Shown here: piece after piece, positions 17,293 through 30,255 of the stretch
Layout: every line of letters starts with the position of its first letter
How positions within the stretch are numbered: position 1 is the stretch's first letter
From: Serratia ficaria
GTDB taxonomy: Bacteria; Pseudomonadota; Gammaproteobacteria; Enterobacterales; Enterobacteriaceae
Assembly (NCBI RefSeq): GCF_900187015.1
Contig: NZ_LT906479.1
Span: 1,302,001 to 1,366,000 of the forward strand
Reading direction: 5' to 3'
DNA length: 64,000 nt
Program-made: the position numbers and the translations under genes
The notes under the pieces: generated by a model
What the model was told of the DNA's origin: nothing
Database searches by the model: none
The model's input: only the letters and a program-made list of their open reading frames with translations

Positions 17293-18405
17293 TTATAAAC
17301 TTTTAGACAGCATTTTCCGATGCGTGTGGATCGACATGATGATGCCGAAGCCGGCCATCAACACGATCAGCGCCGACCCCCCGTAACTGACCAGAGGCAA
17401 AGGTACGCCAACTACCGGCAAAATGCCACTGACCATACCAATGTTAACAAACACATAAACGAAAAGAATCAGCATCAGGCCGCCGACCATCACCCGGCCG
17501 AAGGTGGTTTGCGCCTTGGCGGCGATCATCAGCCCGCGAATGATCACCAGCAGGTAGAGCGCCAGCAGCACCAATACCCCCACCAGGCCCAACTCCTCGG
17601 CCAAAACCGCGAAGATGAAGTCGGTGTGGCGTTCCGGCAGGAACTCCAGCTGGGACTGGGTGCCGTGCAGCCAGCCCTTGCCGGACAAACCGCCGGAGCC
17701 GATGGCGATCTTCGACTGAATAATATGATAGCCGGCGCCGAGCGGATCGCTTTCCGGATCCAACAGCATCATTACGCGATCGCGTTGATAGCCGTGCATC
17801 AGGAAGAACCACAGCACCGGAATAAAGGCCGCCAGCAACAGGGCGGCGACCGCGATCAGCTTCCAGCTCATGCCGGACAGGAACAGCACGAACAGGCCGG
17901 AGGCGGCGATCAGGATCGAGGTGCCCAGGTCCGGCTGCGCGGCCACCAGCAGGGTCGGCAGGAAGATCAGCACCAGCGCGATGCCGGTGTTCTTCAGCGA
18001 AGGCGGGCAAACGTCGCGGTTCATAAAGCGCGCCACCATCAGCGGCACGGCGATTTTAGCGATTTCCGACGGCTGGAAGCGCACGAAGCCCAGGTCCAGC
18101 CAGCGCTGCGCGCCTTTACTGATCTGGCCGAAGGCGTCCACCAGGATCAGCAGGATCACGCAGAAAATATACAGATAGGGCGCCCAGCTTTCGTAGACCC
18201 GCGGCGGGATCTGCGCCATCACGCCCATCACGATCAGGCCCATCACGATCTGGCCGATTTTGCGCTCCATCATGCCGATATCCTGGCCGCTGGCGCTCCA
18301 CATCACGAACGCGCTGTACACCAGCAGGGCCAGGATGAATAACAGGAACGTGGGGTCGATGTGAATTTTGGTCCAGATCGAGCCTTTTTGTTGGCTTTCA
18401 GTCAT
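17293..18405 (-). CDS. mrdB: Rod-shape SEDS glycosyltransferase RodA (MrdB)
   Basis: The 370-residue membrane protein has about ten spans and the SEDS-family features G-A-Q-R-W-L-D-L-G and F-Q-P-S-E-I-A-K-I, with the catalytic-Asp loop region and the C-terminal [10 protein letters not shown]. RodA polymerises lipid II into glycan strands in the elongasome, paired with PBP2, encoded 8 bases upstream. The loss of RodA or PBP2 makes cells round in E. coli. Confidence 0.97.
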   Translation of the reverse strand: MTESQQKGSIWTKIHIDPTFLLFILALLVYSAFVMWSASGQDIGMMERKIGQIVMGLIVMGVMAQIPPRVYESWAPYLYIFCVILLILVDAFGQISKGAQRWLDLGFVRFQPSEIAKIAVPLMVARFMNRDVCPPSLKNTGIALVLIFLPTLLVAAQPDLGTSILIAASGLFVLFLSGMSWKLIAVAALLLAAFIPVLWFFLMHGYQRDRVMMLLDPESDPLGAGYHIIQSKIAIGSGGLSGKGWLHGTQSQLEFLPERHTDFIFAVLAEELGLVGVLVLLALYLLVIIRGLMIAAKAQTTFGRVMVGGLMLILFVYVFVNIGMVSGILPVVGVPLPLVSYGGSALIVLMAGFGIIMSIHTHRKMLSKSL

Positions 18406-18413
18406 GTTCTACC

Positions 18414-20309
18414 TTAATCACCTTCTACACCAGGCGGCAGCGGGGCCTCGGCTGGTAATTGCGTATTGTTGTCGCCCAGCAGGATGTGGTCGAGGATCTG
18501 ACGGGTAATCGTCCCGACCGCCGGACCGGCGCCGCCGTTTTCCAGAATGATGGCGACCGACACCGTAGGGTTGTTGTACGGCGCAAAGGCGGTCATCAGC
18601 TTATGGTCACGCAGGTGTTCTGCCAGTTTATGGGCGTTGTAGGTTTCGTAGCCGAATACCTGTGCGGTACCCGATTTCGCCGCGGCTTTGTAGGGTGCGT
18701 CCGCAAAATACTTGCGCGCCGTCCCGTTAGGGCGGTTGGCGACACCATACATGCCGTCTTTGGCTATTTCCCAGAAGCCGGAATGGATATCGCCGATCTG
18801 GGTGCTCTCTTCCTGCCGGAAGGGCACCAGGGCACCGTTGATGCGGGTGCTCTGCAGCAGATGCGGCGTTTTGACGTTGCCGTCGTTGATCAGGGTGTTC
18901 AGCGCCTTGGACATCTGGATCGGCGTAGCGGTCCAGTAGCCCTGGCCGATGCCCACCGGGATGGTGTCGCCCTGATACCACGGCTTTTTATAGCGCTTGA
19001 GCTTCCACTCGCGGGTCGGCATCAGGCCGGAACGCTCTTCGGACAAATCGATGCCGGTATATTCGCCGTAGCCGAACTTGGTCAGCCAGCTCGACAGCCG
19101 GTCGATGCCCATGTCATAGGCGACCTGATAGAAGAAGGTATCCGCGGATTCCTCCAGCGCCTTGGTGACGTTCAGGCGGCCGTGGCCCCATTTTTTCCAG
19201 TCGCGGAAGCGTTTTTCCGAGCCGGGCAATTGCCACCAGCCGGGATCGAACACCACGGTATTCTTGGTGATCACCCCGGCGCTGAGCGCCGAGACGGAGA
19301 TATAAGGCTTTACCGTCGACGCCGGCGGGTAGACCCCTTGGGTGGCGCGGTTGATCAGCGGGCGGTTCGGATCGTTCAGCAGCCCCTGATAATCCTTGTT
19401 GGAGATGCCGTCGACGAACAGGTTCGGATCGTAACTGGGGTTGGATACCATCGCCAGAATGCCGCCGGTGCGCGGATCGCTCACCACCACCGCCGCGCGG
19501 CTGCCGACCAGCAGCTGTTCGATGTAGCGCTGCAGGTTGAGATCCAGCGTCAGGTAAACGTCCTGGCCGGCGGAAGGCGGCTGTTCGTGCAGTTGACGGA
19601 TCACCCGGCCGCGGTTGTTGACCTCGACCTCTTCATAGCCGGTTTTGCCGTGCAGGGCGTCTTCATAATAGCGTTCGATGCCCAGCTTGCCGATATCGTG
19701 GGTAGCGGCGTAGTTGGCCAGCTTGCCGTCCTTGTCGAGCCGTTCGACGTCGCGATCGTTGATCTTCGAGACGTAGCCGGTGACGTGGGTGAGGGCGGAG
19801 CCGTAAGGGTAATAGCGGCGCTGGTAGCCTTTCACCTCCACGCCGGGGAAGCGGAACTGATTGACCGCAAAGCGGGCGACCTGCACTTCGTTCAACGCGG
19901 TTTTCACCGGGATCGAGACGAAGCGGCGCGAACGCTTGCGCTCTTTTTCGAAGTTGGCGATGTCTTCATCGGTCAGATCGACCACCGGCCGCAGCGCCTG
20001 CAGCGTGCCCTTCAGGTCGTCGACCTTTTCCGGCATCAGCTCCAGCTGATAGATGGTGCGGTTGAGCGCCAGCGGGGTGCCGTTGCGATCGTAGATGATG
20101 CCGCGGCTGGGCGCGATGGGCACCAGCTTGATGCGGTTTTCGTTAGAACGGGTGCGATAATCCTCAACGCGGACAATTTGCAGATTATACAGATTGGCGA
20201 TCAGGACGCCGGTCAGCGCCAGGATGCCCAAGAACGCCACCAGGGCGCGGCGTACAAACAGGGCGGATTCAGCCGTATAGTCGCGAAAAGGGTTACGTTC
20301 TATTTTCAT
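18414..20309 (-). CDS. mrdA: Penicillin-binding protein 2 (MrdA)
   Basis: The 631-residue class B PBP has an N-terminal membrane anchor (about 20-45), a PBP dimer or pedestal domain and a transpeptidase domain. Its motifs are S-T-V-K (SxxK, in P-P-A-S-T-V-K-P-Y), S-A-D and K-S-G-T-A-Q. It crosslinks peptidoglycan during elongation as the partner of RodA and is the target of mecillinam. The mrdA-mrdB-rlpA order and short gaps show one operon, probably started further upstream with rsfS and rlmH. Confidence 0.97.
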   Translation of the reverse strand: MKIERNPFRDYTAESALFVRRALVAFLGILALTGVLIANLYNLQIVRVEDYRTRSNENRIKLVPIAPSRGIIYDRNGTPLALNRTIYQLELMPEKVDDLKGTLQALRPVVDLTDEDIANFEKERKRSRRFVSIPVKTALNEVQVARFAVNQFRFPGVEVKGYQRRYYPYGSALTHVTGYVSKINDRDVERLDKDGKLANYAATHDIGKLGIERYYEDALHGKTGYEEVEVNNRGRVIRQLHEQPPSAGQDVYLTLDLNLQRYIEQLLVGSRAAVVVSDPRTGGILAMVSNPSYDPNLFVDGISNKDYQGLLNDPNRPLINRATQGVYPPASTVKPYISVSALSAGVITKNTVVFDPGWWQLPGSEKRFRDWKKWGHGRLNVTKALEESADTFFYQVAYDMGIDRLSSWLTKFGYGEYTGIDLSEERSGLMPTREWKLKRYKKPWYQGDTIPVGIGQGYWTATPIQMSKALNTLINDGNVKTPHLLQSTRINGALVPFRQEESTQIGDIHSGFWEIAKDGMYGVANRPNGTARKYFADAPYKAAAKSGTAQVFGYETYNAHKLAEHLRDHKLMTAFAPYNNPTVSVAIILENGGAGPAVGTITRQILDHILLGDNNTQLPAEAPLPPGVEGD

Positions 20310-20350
20310 CCCGCTGCTTTATTTCACTCTGTCACGGTCACCACCGGCTA

Positions 20351-20821
20351 TTATTCCCGGTGGTAAGGATGATTGGTCGTAATACTCCAGGCGCGATAGA
20401 GGCTTTCAGCCACCAGGACGCGCACCAAAGGATGCGGTAATGTCAACGGCGAGAGCGACCAGCTCTGTTCCGCCGCGGCTTTGCACGCCGGGGCCAGCCC
20501 TTCCGGGCCGCCGATCAGCAGGCTGACGTTGCGGCCGTCCTGCTTCCAGCGCTCGAGCTGCTGCGCCAGCTGCGGCGTTTCCCACGGGGTGCCGGGGATA
20601 TCCAGCGTGACAATGCGGTTGCCTTTGCCCACCGCCGCCAGCATCTGCTCGCCTTCCTTTTCCAGAATGCGTTTGATGTCGGCATTCTTGCCGCGCTTGC
20701 CCGCCGGGATTTCGGTCAGCTCAAACGGCATGTCTTTGGGAAAACGGTGCAGGTAATCCATAAAGCCGGTCTGCACCCAGTCTGGCATTTTGGTGCCGAC
20801 CGCCACCAGTTGCAGTTTCAC
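20351..20821 (-). CDS. rlmH: 23S rRNA pseudouridine-1915 N3-methyltransferase RlmH
   Basis: The 156-residue SPOUT enzyme methylates pseudouridine 1915 in helix 69 of 23S rRNA, acting on assembled 70S ribosomes. The knot region L-L-I-G-G-P-E-G and the C-terminal [16 protein letters not shown] are conserved. The start codon is GTG, chosen because it gives the family N-terminus M-K-L-Q-L-V. It follows rsfS by 3 bases. Confidence 0.96.
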   Translation of the reverse strand: MKLQLVAVGTKMPDWVQTGFMDYLHRFPKDMPFELTEIPAGKRGKNADIKRILEKEGEQMLAAVGKGNRIVTLDIPGTPWETPQLAQQLERWKQDGRNVSLLIGGPEGLAPACKAAAEQSWSLSPLTLPHPLVRVLVAESLYRAWSITTNHPYHRE

Positions 20822-20824
20822 CGC

Positions 20825-21142
20825 TTAGCTCCAGAGTTTTTCCAGCTCGTACAGGCGACGGCTCTCTTCCTGCATCACGTGCACGATCACTTCGCCCAGA
20901 TCAACCACGATCCAGTCGGAGGCTTCCTGGCCTTTCATGCCGAACAGCTCCATGCCGATGGCGCGGGATTCCTGCACCACGTGATTGGCGATCGACATCA
21001 CGTGACGGGTAGAGGTGCCGGTGCAGATGATCATGCAGTCGGTGATGCTGGATTTGCCCTGTACATCCAGAGCGATAATGTCTTGGCCTTTCAGGTCATC
21101 AATTTTATCGATGACGAAATCTTGGAGCGCTTTACCTTGCAA
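20825..21142 (-). CDS. rsfS: Ribosomal silencing factor RsfS
   Basis: The 105-residue protein binds L14 (uL14) on the 50S subunit and blocks subunit joining when nutrients run low. It matches E. coli RsfS in length and sequence, including V-Q-G-K-S-S-I-T-D and D-W-I-V-V-D-L-G. The start is an unusual TTG at 21142, supported by AGGGGG about 7 bases upstream and the family N-terminus M-Q-G-K-A-L-Q-D; no ATG gives a sensible product. E. coli has cobC next upstream, but the 189 bp between this gene and nadD hold no gene here. Confidence 0.95.
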   Translation of the reverse strand: MQGKALQDFVIDKIDDLKGQDIIALDVQGKSSITDCMIICTGTSTRHVMSIANHVVQESRAIGMELFGMKGQEASDWIVVDLGEVIVHVMQEESRRLYELEKLWS

Positions 21143-21331
21143 AGGTTCCCCCTCGGGTGTGTTCTGTTCAGTCGGCGGCGGCGGGCCAATGCCCGCGTGC
21201 AGCTCAACCTGATGATGGTGTCGGCAGGATGCCGCTGTTGCGCCTTCTGATGACGGCCCGGCCGGCTAAGGTTTCCGGGGCTTTCAGCGGATACCTGAAA
21301 AATAGCGGCGCAGTATATCATGCGGCTCCCG

Positions 21332-21994
21332 CTAGCGATATAAACCCTGTAACTCGATATAGCGCTGCACCGAGCGCGGCAGCAGATCGTCGCAGTTCAG
21401 CCCCCGATGGCGGCGCTGGCGGATCTCGGTGGCGGAAATCTCCAGCTCCGGCGTATCGGCCAGGTAGATGTGGCCGTGCGGGCGCCGGCTCAGCGACGCG
21501 GCGTCGGTGACGCGATGGCGTTCGAGCCACTGCTGCAGCTCCGGCGTATCCATCCGGTCATTGTAGCCCGGGCGCGCCAGCACCAGCAGGTGGCATACGT
21601 CCAGCAGCGCCTGCCAGCGGTGCCATTTATGCAGCGTCAACAGCGAGTCCTGGCCAATGATAAACGCCAGCGGCTGCGCGGCGCCACGCTCTTTACGAAT
21701 CGTTTCCAACGTCTCGATGGTGTAGGAGGGGGTGGTGCGGTGCAGTTCGCGATCGTCCACCGCAAACAGCGGGTTGCCGGCGATCGCCAGCTCGACCATT
21801 TTCAGCCGCTGCTGCGCATTGGCTTCAGGCTGCGGGCGGTGCGGCGGCACGTGGTTCGGCAGCAGGGTGACCCGGTTCAGGCCCACCTCGGCGGCCAGCG
21901 CCTCAACCGGCCGCAGGTGGCCGTAGTGGATAGGATCAAAGGTGCCGCCGAACAGGGCGTGCAGTACGGTGGCGTTTGCCGGATTAGTGGGCAT
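21332..21994 (-). CDS. nadD: Nicotinate-mononucleotide adenylyltransferase NadD
   Basis: The 220-residue enzyme adenylates nicotinate mononucleotide to deamido-NAD, an essential step of NAD synthesis. It has the nucleotidyltransferase motifs [11 protein letters not shown] (HxGH) near the N-terminus and I-S-A-T-E-I-R-Q-R (ISxTxxR-like) near the C-terminus. It overlaps the end of holA by 11 bases and closes the leuS-lptE-holA-nadD unit. Confidence 0.96.
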   Translation of the reverse strand: MPTNPANATVLHALFGGTFDPIHYGHLRPVEALAAEVGLNRVTLLPNHVPPHRPQPEANAQQRLKMVELAIAGNPLFAVDDRELHRTTPSYTIETLETIRKERGAAQPLAFIIGQDSLLTLHKWHRWQALLDVCHLLVLARPGYNDRMDTPELQQWLERHRVTDAASLSRRPHGHIYLADTPELEISATEIRQRRHRGLNCDDLLPRSVQRYIELQGLYR

Positions 21995-23018
21995 CGGTAA
22001 AACTCGCAGGCAGGGGTTTGCCGCACAGCAGCATCGACAGGGTTTCCAGCTCCGGCCAAACCGACTGGCCGTAATCCTGTTTGAGGGTCAGTTCAATCTG
22101 CGTCAGCAGTTGCACCGCCTGTTGCAGCTGAGCGCCCGACAGCCGCTGCAGCGCCTGGGTAATCAGGCTGCGGCGGTTTTGCCAGACCTTGTGCTGATCG
22201 AACAGCGTGCGCAGCGGCACCGAGGCCATGCGGCGCTGCAGGGTCAGCAGCTGCAGCAATTCGCGCTGCAGGGTGCGCAGCAGGATCACCGGCTCGACGT
22301 CTTCCTGCCGCAATTGCTGCAGGATATGCCAGGCGCGCTTGCTCTTGCCCGCCAGCAGGGCGTCCAGCCAATGGAACGGCGTAAAGTGAGCGGCATCGTT
22401 AACCGCCTGTTCGACGCGCGGCAGGGTGAGTTTGCCGTCCGGATGCAGCAGAGACAGCCTTTCCAGCGCCTGCGACAGCGCCAGCAGGTTGCCTTCGTAG
22501 CAATAACACAGCAGCTGATTGGCCGCGTCGTCCAGCTCCAGCTTCAGGACCTTGGCGCGAGAAGCCACCCAGCGCGGCAGCTGAGCCTGCTCCGGCGTCT
22601 GGCAGCTGACGCAGGCGCCGTTCGGGCTGAGCGCCTTGAACCAGGCACCGTTTTCCTGCGCCTTGGTCAAACGCGGGCCGCGCAGGATCAGCAAGATATC
22701 CTCATGCAGCAGCGCAGACAGCTTGACCAGCTGTTCGCCGATCGGCGCCGTCGGGCCGTTTTCCGGGAAGATCAGCAGCAGCGTCTGGCGGCTGGCGAAC
22801 AGGCTCATCGCCTGGCAGATGCTGAAAATGGCATCCCAGTCGGTGTGGGCGTCGAGCGCAATGCTGTAGTGCTCGCTGAACTGCTGCTGTTGCGCCGCCT
22901 GGCGGATCAGATCCTGGCTTTCCTGCAGCAGCAGCGGCTCGTTGCCGCTCAATAAATAACAAGCGCGCAGCCCCTCTCGGAGCTGCGCGGCAAGTTGTTC
23001 AGGGTAAAGACGGATCAT
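21984..23018 (-). CDS. holA: DNA polymerase III delta subunit HolA
   Basis: The 344-residue delta subunit of the clamp loader opens the beta sliding clamp. The N-terminal [10 protein letters not shown] and [10 protein letters not shown] segments match the family, and its length is close to E. coli HolA (343). As in other deltas the AAA+ core lacks a working Walker A. It overlaps lptE by 4 bases and nadD by 11 bases. Confidence 0.95.
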   Translation of the reverse strand: MIRLYPEQLAAQLREGLRACYLLSGNEPLLLQESQDLIRQAAQQQQFSEHYSIALDAHTDWDAIFSICQAMSLFASRQTLLLIFPENGPTAPIGEQLVKLSALLHEDILLILRGPRLTKAQENGAWFKALSPNGACVSCQTPEQAQLPRWVASRAKVLKLELDDAANQLLCYCYEGNLLALSQALERLSLLHPDGKLTLPRVEQAVNDAAHFTPFHWLDALLAGKSKRAWHILQQLRQEDVEPVILLRTLQRELLQLLTLQRRMASVPLRTLFDQHKVWQNRRSLITQALQRLSGAQLQQAVQLLTQIELTLKQDYGQSVWPELETLSMLLCGKPLPASFTDAH

Positions 23019-23575
23019 TGCGCGTCGGCACTGACCGCTTTTTCACCGGCGGCAGCGGCTTTCTGCTGGGTTTCTTCTTCCGCCGCATGCACGGTCAGCA
23101 GTTTGCGCACCAGTTGCTGTGCGGCCTGCTCACGCATTTCCTGGCGAATGATATCCTGTTCGGAATCCTTGGCCAGCGCGGTCAGCGGGTTGTCGAAGAA
23201 CGAGCGGAACACTTTCACCGACAAAGGATACAGATCGTGGCCAGGGATCAGCACCTGCGCCTGTACGGTCAGCACCAGTTGGTACTCGGCGGTTTTACCG
23301 TCCTGGAAGATCGAAGCGGTGTCCTGGCTCTCGGTCGCGCCGACGATGCGCAGAGAAGGAACGTCCTTGCGCTTCGGATCTTTGACGATGGTTACGTCGT
23401 TCAGGCGCAGCTGTTCACGCACCGCACGGGTCAGCGGGCCGTAAGGGTCCGAGCTGTCCAGTATCAGCGTTTTCATTTCCTGAGGGACCTGCGTGGTGCC
23501 ACGCAGGTGAAAACCGCAGCCGGCGGTGACCAGCACCGCCAACCCCAGCAACAGCGTCAGAATACGTTGTCGCAC
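23015..23575 (-). CDS. lptE: LPS-assembly lipoprotein LptE
   Basis: The 186-residue lipoprotein has a signal peptide ending V-T-A-G-C, with lipidation at that Cys. It plugs the LptD barrel in the outer membrane and helps deliver LPS to the surface. Conserved parts are [10 protein letters not shown] and [10 protein letters not shown]. The start is GTG at 23575 with AAGGAGG about 6 bases upstream. The C-terminal 20 residues are Ala/Glu-rich. It lies 14 bases after leuS. Confidence 0.95.
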   Translation of the reverse strand: MRQRILTLLLGLAVLVTAGCGFHLRGTTQVPQEMKTLILDSSDPYGPLTRAVREQLRLNDVTIVKDPKRKDVPSLRIVGATESQDTASIFQDGKTAEYQLVLTVQAQVLIPGHDLYPLSVKVFRSFFDNPLTALAKDSEQDIIRQEMREQAAQQLVRKLLTVHAAEEETQQKAAAAGEKAVSADAQ

Positions 23576-23589
23576 AACTCCTCCTTGTG

Positions 23590-26172
23590 TTAACCCACAA
23601 CCAGGTTAAGCAGTTTGCCCGGAACATAGATCACTTTACGAATAGTAACCCCGTCCAGATATTTAGCCACCAGATGTTCCTCGGCGGCGCGCGCGCGCAC
23701 CTGCTCTTCGGTTGCATCGGCCGCTACCGTGATTTTTGCGCGAACCTTGCCGTTAACCTGCACCACCACCAGCTTGGAGTCTTCGACCATCGCCTGCTCA
23801 TCGGCGATCGGCCAGGCTGCGGTGTCCACGTCGCCTTCGCCGCCCAGCGCCTGCCACAGCGTGAAGCACACGTGCGGAGTGAACGGATACAGCATGCGGA
23901 CCACCGCCAGCAGCGCTTCCTGCAGCAGGGCGCGATCCTGTTGGCTGTCCTGCGGCGCGCGCGCCAGCTTGTTCATCAGCTCCATCACGGCGGCGATCGC
24001 GGTGTTGAAGGTCTGACGGCGGCCGATATCGTCGGTCACCTTGGCGATGGTTTTGTGCAGATCGCGGCGCAGCGCTTTCTGGTCTTCGTTCAGCGCCGCT
24101 ACATCCAGCGGCGATACCGCGCCTTTCTCAACGTGATCGTAGGCCAGTTTCCAGACGCGTTTCAGGAAGCGGTTAGCCCCTTCCACGCCGGACTCTTGCC
24201 ATTCCAGCGTCATTTCCGCCGGGGAAGCGAACATCATGAACAGACGCACGGTGTCCGCGCCGTATTTGTCCACCATCACCTGCGGGTCGATGCCGTTGTT
24301 TTTCGACTTCGACATTTTGCTCATGCCAGCATAGACCAGTTCACGGCCTTCTGGATCGGTGGCTTTGATAATGCGGCCTTTATCGTCGCGTTCAACGCTG
24401 GCGTCCGCCGGAGAAACCCAAACGCGTTCGCCGCCGCTGCCGGTGTAGTAGAAGGCGTCGGCCAGCACCATGCCCTGGCACAGCAGGCGCTTGGCCGGCT
24501 CGTCGGAATCCACCAGGCCGGCGTCGCGCATCAGCTTGTGGAAGAAGCGGAAGTACATCAGGTGCATGATGGCGTGCTCGATGCCGCCGACATACTGATC
24601 GACCGGCAGCCAGTAGTTGGCGGCGGCCGGATCCAGCATCCCCTGGTCGTACTGCGGGCAGGTGTAGCGCGCGTAATACCAGGAGGATTCCATAAAGGTA
24701 TCGAAGGTGTCGGTTTCGCGCAGCGCCGGCTGGCCGTTAACGGTGGTTTTCGCCCACTCGGGATCGGCCTTGATCGGGCTGGTAATGCCGTCCATCACTA
24801 CGTCTTCCGGCAGGATCACCGGCAGTTGATCTTCCGGCGTCGGCATCACGGTGCCGTCTTCCAGCGTCACCATCGGGATTGGCGCGCCCCAGTAACGTTG
24901 ACGGGAAACGCCCCAGTCGCGCAGGCGATAGTTTACCTTGCGCTGGCCCACACCCTTGGCGACCAGTTGGTCGGCGATGGCGTTGAAACCGGCCTCGTGG
25001 TCCAGGCCGTCGAACTCGCCGGAGTTGAACAGCGCGCCTTTTTCGGTCATCGCCGCGGCGTGCACGTCAGGCTCGCTGCCGTCGAGGTTCAGGATCACCG
25101 GATTGATCGGCAGGTGATACTTGGTGGCGAACTCCCAGTCGCGCTGGTCGTGGGCCGGCACCGCCATCACGGCGCCGGTGCCGTATTCCATCAGCACGAA
25201 GTTGGCCACCCAGATCGGCAGCTTTTCGCCGCTCAGCGGGTGGATAACGAACAGGCCGGTCGGCATGCCTTTCTTCTCCATCGTCGCCATTTCCGCTTCG
25301 GCGACTTTGGTGTTGCGGCATTCTTCGATGAATTCGGTCAGCGCCGGGTTGTTGAGCGCGCCCTGCTGCGCCAACGGGTGGCCTGCGGCCACCGCCACAT
25401 AGGTGGCACCCATGAAGGTGTCCGGACGGGTGGTGTAAACCGTCAGCGTTTCGTCGCTGTCCGCCACGTTAAAGGTGATATCCACCCCTTCGGAACGGCC
25501 AATCCAGTTGCGCTGCATGGTTTTGACCTGCTCAGGCCAGCTTTCCAGCGTATCCAGATCGTTCAGCAGCTGATCGGCGTAGTCGGTGATTTTGATGAAC
25601 CACTGCGGGATCTCTTTGCGCTCGACCTTGGTGTCGCAGCGCCAGCAGCAGCCGTCGATAACCTGTTCGTTGGCCAGCACGGTCAGATCGTGCGGGCACC
25701 AGTTCACCGCGGAGGTTTTCTTGTAGACCAGGCCTTTTTCGTACAGCTTGGTGAAGAACCACTGCTCCCAGCGATAGTATTCCGGTTGGCAGGTGGCGAT
25801 CTCGCGATCCCAGTCGTAGCCGAAGCCCAGCAGTTTCAGCTGGTTCTTCATGTATTCGATGTTGTCGTAGGTCCACGGGGCCGGCGCGGTGTTGTTTTTC
25901 ACCGCAGCGCCTTCCGCCGGCAGGCCGAACGCATCCCAGCCGATCGGCTGCAGCACGTTTTTACCCAGCATGCGCTGATAGCGCGAGATCACGTCGCCGA
26001 TAGTGTAGTTACGAACGTGCCCCATGTGCAGACGCCCGGACGGGTATGGCAGCATGGATAGGCAGTAGTACTTTTCCTTGCTGGCGTCTTCGGTAACCTT
26101 GAAAGTTTGCTTCTCTTGCCAGTGAAGCTGTACGTTCGATTCTATGTCTTCTGGACGGTATTGCTCTTGCAT
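23590..26172 (-). CDS. leuS: Leucyl-tRNA synthetase LeuS
   Basis: The 860-residue class I synthetase has the same length as the E. coli enzyme. The HIGH signature is H-M-G-H in G-R-L-H-M-G-H-V-R, the catalytic K-M-S-K-S is in the second half, and the CP1 editing domain carries T-T-R-P-D-T-F-M-G. It charges tRNA-Leu with leucine. It heads the leftward unit leuS-lptE-holA-nadD. The 265-bp region upstream, shared with divergent ybeL, must hold both promoters; I see no attenuator there. Confidence 0.98.
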   Translation of the reverse strand: MQEQYRPEDIESNVQLHWQEKQTFKVTEDASKEKYYCLSMLPYPSGRLHMGHVRNYTIGDVISRYQRMLGKNVLQPIGWDAFGLPAEGAAVKNNTAPAPWTYDNIEYMKNQLKLLGFGYDWDREIATCQPEYYRWEQWFFTKLYEKGLVYKKTSAVNWCPHDLTVLANEQVIDGCCWRCDTKVERKEIPQWFIKITDYADQLLNDLDTLESWPEQVKTMQRNWIGRSEGVDITFNVADSDETLTVYTTRPDTFMGATYVAVAAGHPLAQQGALNNPALTEFIEECRNTKVAEAEMATMEKKGMPTGLFVIHPLSGEKLPIWVANFVLMEYGTGAVMAVPAHDQRDWEFATKYHLPINPVILNLDGSEPDVHAAAMTEKGALFNSGEFDGLDHEAGFNAIADQLVAKGVGQRKVNYRLRDWGVSRQRYWGAPIPMVTLEDGTVMPTPEDQLPVILPEDVVMDGITSPIKADPEWAKTTVNGQPALRETDTFDTFMESSWYYARYTCPQYDQGMLDPAAANYWLPVDQYVGGIEHAIMHLMYFRFFHKLMRDAGLVDSDEPAKRLLCQGMVLADAFYYTGSGGERVWVSPADASVERDDKGRIIKATDPEGRELVYAGMSKMSKSKNNGIDPQVMVDKYGADTVRLFMMFASPAEMTLEWQESGVEGANRFLKRVWKLAYDHVEKGAVSPLDVAALNEDQKALRRDLHKTIAKVTDDIGRRQTFNTAIAAVMELMNKLARAPQDSQQDRALLQEALLAVVRMLYPFTPHVCFTLWQALGGEGDVDTAAWPIADEQAMVEDSKLVVVQVNGKVRAKITVAADATEEQVRARAAEEHLVAKYLDGVTIRKVIYVPGKLLNLVVG

Positions 26173-26437
26173 GGCGGCCGGTGGTCCTGTAGGTGTAAAC
26201 CGTTATCCCGGTCAGAGATAACGCAATGAAGATTTAGTATTCGTAGATCCGCATAGCATAGCTGATAAGACCTCCCGGCAACAACACCAAGCGCCCGACT
26301 CGACGCATTTAAAAAAACCTCGGCATGATATCGCTCACAACCTGCGGATCTCGCACTGACATCAGGCATTTACGGCTAAAATAAGAACAGGTAGCTTAAA
26401 GGCAAGCCCGGTCACGCACGTTCATCGAGGAGAGATT

Positions 26438-26920
26438 ATGAACAAGGTTGCTCAGTATTACCGCGAATTGGTGGCATCACTGACCGAACGCCTGAAGAAC
26501 GGCGAACGAGACATCGACGAATTGGTCGCCAGCGCAGAACACCGGCTGAATGAGGTGGGCGAGCTGACGCGCGAGGAAGTGCAGCAGGTCACGCAGGCGG
26601 TGCGGCGCGATTTGGAGGAGTTCGCGCGCAGCTATCAGGAGAGCCAGAATGAGTTCACCGACAGCGTTTTCATGCGGGTGATTAAGGAAAGTTTGTGGCA
26701 GGAGCTGGCGGACATCACCGACAAAACCCAGCTGGAATGGCGTGAGGTGTTCAAGGACGTCAGCCACCACGGGGTTTACCACAGCGGCGAGGTGGTCGGG
26801 CTGGGCAATCTGGTGTGTGAGCAGTGCCATCATCATCTGGCGTTCTACACGCCGGAAGTGCTGCCGCGCTGCCCGAAATGCGGCCATGACCAGTTCCAGC
26901 GCCGGCCGTTCGAGCCCTGA
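26438..26920 (+). CDS. ybeL: DUF1451 zinc-ribbon protein YbeL
   Basis: The 160-residue protein has a long helical N-terminal part rich in charged residues, probably coiled coil (about 1-100). A C-terminal zinc ribbon has C-E-Q-C and C-P-K-C pairs about 20 residues apart. It matches the conserved YbeL family next to leuS in enterobacteria. Its function is unknown. The ATG follows GAGGAGAGA, an excellent ribosome site. Confidence 0.92.
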   Translation: MNKVAQYYRELVASLTERLKNGERDIDELVASAEHRLNEVGELTREEVQQVTQAVRRDLEEFARSYQESQNEFTDSVFMRVIKESLWQELADITDKTQLEWREVFKDVSHHGVYHSGEVVGLGNLVCEQCHHHLAFYTPEVLPRCPKCGHDQFQRRPFEP

Positions 26921-26962
26921 TTGTTTTACCCCCGCGCCCGACGGCGTGGGGAGCCATCGTCA

Positions 26963-27673
<711 letters not shown>

Positions 27674-27765
27674 CTAATGCTAAGCTGTAGCGTTCAATCT
27701 CGTTTAGCCGCATATTAGAGACAAGCCTGGGGCAGTGATAGCGCAAAAATTCGCTGAGTTAAATC

Positions 27766-27800
27766 AAAAAAATTGAATGTTGGGGCGCCGGGCGCGCCCC
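27766..27800 (-). terminator. rihA intrinsic terminator
   Basis: Read leftward, GGGGCGC/GCGCCCC makes a 7-bp stem, followed after a short AT-rich stretch by seven T. It lies just past the rihA stop. Confidence 0.65.
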
Positions 27801-27805
27801 GGCGA

Positions 27806-28738
27806 TCAATAGCGTGCGACGCGTTCGGTCAGCAGCGCGATAAAGCCTTCGCGGTCGATGCCGGTCAGCACTTCCACGTTGGCCGGTTTGCCGCTCTGTT
27901 GGAAGTAATCCACCACCGTCATGCCGAGGGTATACTCCCCCTTGGTTTCTACGCCGACCCAGCGCTCTACGCTGGTGAACAGCTGTGGCGCCAGCAGCCA
28001 GGCGATGGTGCAGGGATCGTGCATCGCCGCGCCGGGCAGGCCGCGCGGGTGGCTGAGGTACAGCGGCAGGTAGAAGTCGAGCATCTCGGCCACCGCCTGC
28101 GCCACCGGATTGTCGATTTGGCGGATGCGTTCGATATCCTGCGGCAGCACCAGCGCCTGGTGGGTGACGTTGAGCCCGGCCATGGTCAGCGGCACGCCGG
28201 ACTTCAGCACCATTTCCGCTGCTTCCGGGTCGACGAAGATATTGAATTCCGCCACCGGCGTGGTGTTGCCGGCGTTCATGCCGCCGCCCATAAATACGAT
28301 GCGTTCGATGCTGCCTTTCAGCTCGGGGTGCTGCGCCAGCAGCAGGGCGATATTGGTCATCGGCCCGGTCACCACCAGGGTGATCGGCTCCGGGCCGGCG
28401 CGCAGCAGAGAGGCGATCAGCTCGACGGCGCCGTGGGCGCTCGGTTTGATGGCGGGCGTCGGCAAATGGGTGTTGCCCATGCCGGTTTTGCCGTGCACAT
28501 AGTCGGCAATCACCAGCTCGCGCATCAGCGGGCCGGAGGCGCCGGCGGCGACCGGGATGTCTTCGCGCCGCATCAGGGTCAGCAGGCCGAGCGCATTGCG
28601 CAGGGTTTTCTCCGGCGTTTGGTTGCCGGCGGAGGTGGTGATGGCGCGGACCTCCAGCTCCGGCGAGCGCAGCGCCATGGCCAGGGCGATGGCGTCGTCC
28701 AGGCCGGGATCGCAATCGATGATTATAGGGCGGGGCAT
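27806..28738 (-). CDS. rihA: Pyrimidine-specific ribonucleoside hydrolase RihA
   Basis: The 310-residue nucleoside hydrolase has the N-terminal calcium-binding D-C-D-P-G-L-D-D-A motif, M-G-G-G-M, the [11 protein letters not shown] segment and a C-terminal D-P-C-T-I-A-W-L. It cleaves uridine and cytidine to ribose and base. Assignment to RihA rather than RihB or RihC rests on strong likeness to E. coli RihA and on its conserved place next to gltL. Confidence 0.87.
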   Translation of the reverse strand: MPRPIIIDCDPGLDDAIALAMALRSPELEVRAITTSAGNQTPEKTLRNALGLLTLMRREDIPVAAGASGPLMRELVIADYVHGKTGMGNTHLPTPAIKPSAHGAVELIASLLRAGPEPITLVVTGPMTNIALLLAQHPELKGSIERIVFMGGGMNAGNTTPVAEFNIFVDPEAAEMVLKSGVPLTMAGLNVTHQALVLPQDIERIRQIDNPVAQAVAEMLDFYLPLYLSHPRGLPGAAMHDPCTIAWLLAPQLFTSVERWVGVETKGEYTLGMTVVDYFQQSGKPANVEVLTGIDREGFIALLTERVARY

Positions 28739-28823
28739 GGTCTATCTCCTCTGTTGTTATCCCGCGAGGATCGGATCAAAACCGGGGAGACACAAGCGCT
28801 TTTAGTGCCGGGCGGGGGGAGAG

Positions 28824-28847
28824 AATGCGCCCCGGGCGGGGCGCATT
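28824..28847 (-). terminator. Hairpin after gltL
   Basis: AATGCGCCCC/GGGGCGCATT forms a perfect 10-bp stem directly after the gltL stop. No good T-run follows, so it may stabilise the 3' end rather than end transcription sharply. Confidence 0.5.
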
Positions 28848-28855
28848 AAGCGGGA

Positions 28856-29580
<725 letters not shown>

Positions 29581-29581
<1 letters not shown>

Positions 29582-30255
29582 CAAACAGTCCTTTTCTTCA
29601 AATAGCTTACCAGCGCCGAGGCGGCGAGACTGATAACAAAGTAGACAAAGCCGGCGAACAGGATCATTTCGACCTGGGTGCCGTCGCGCTCGCCGATGGT
29701 CGAGGCGGTACGGAAGAAGTCGGCCAGGCTCAGCACGTACACCAGCGAGGTATCCTGGAACAGCACTATGCCCTGGGTCAGCAGCAGCGGCACCATGGCG
29801 CGAAACGCCTGCGGCAGGATCACCAGCTTCATGGACTGCCAGTGGGTCATGCCCAGCGCCAACGCGGCGGAGGACTGGCCGCGCGAAATGCTGATAATGC
29901 CGGCGCGGATAATTTCCGAGTAATAGGCCGCTTCAAACAGGGAAAAGGCTACCATAGCCGAGATCAGGCGAATATCGGTTTTCGGCGACAGCCCTAGAAC
30001 CTGTTGTAATAAGCTTGGAACCACCAGGTAGAACCACAGCAGCACCATCACCAGGGGCACGGAACGGAACAGGTTGACGTACAGGGTGGCGAACCAGCTG
30101 ATCGGCTTGATCGGCGACAGGCGCATCACCGCCAGGATGGTGCCCCACAGAATGCCGACGATGATGGCGGTAACGGTGATCTTCAGCGTAATCACCATGC
30201 CCTGCAGCAGATAAGGGAAACTAGGGACAATCGATGCCCAGTCAAATTCGTACAT
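29581..30255 (-). CDS. gltK: Glutamate/aspartate ABC transporter permease GltK
   Basis: The 224-residue inner-membrane protein has the HisMQ permease fold and the coupling loop [11 protein letters not shown] followed by L-P-Q-A-F-R. It pairs with GltJ. Its start overlaps the gltJ stop by one base (TAATG) and its end overlaps gltL, so the three are translated in sequence. Confidence 0.96.

Noticed and set aside
18459..20366. 635-residue open frame on the + strand
   Set aside because: Antisense shadow of mrdA with no recognisable domain.
21143..21331. Possible cobC remnant between rsfS and nadD
   Set aside because: The 189 bp contain no frame with phosphatase motifs; the gene is simply absent at this place.
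23587..26061. 824-residue open frame on the + strand
   Set aside because: It lies exactly opposite leuS. Its His/Arg/Val-rich composition is that of an antisense shadow of a GC-rich gene.
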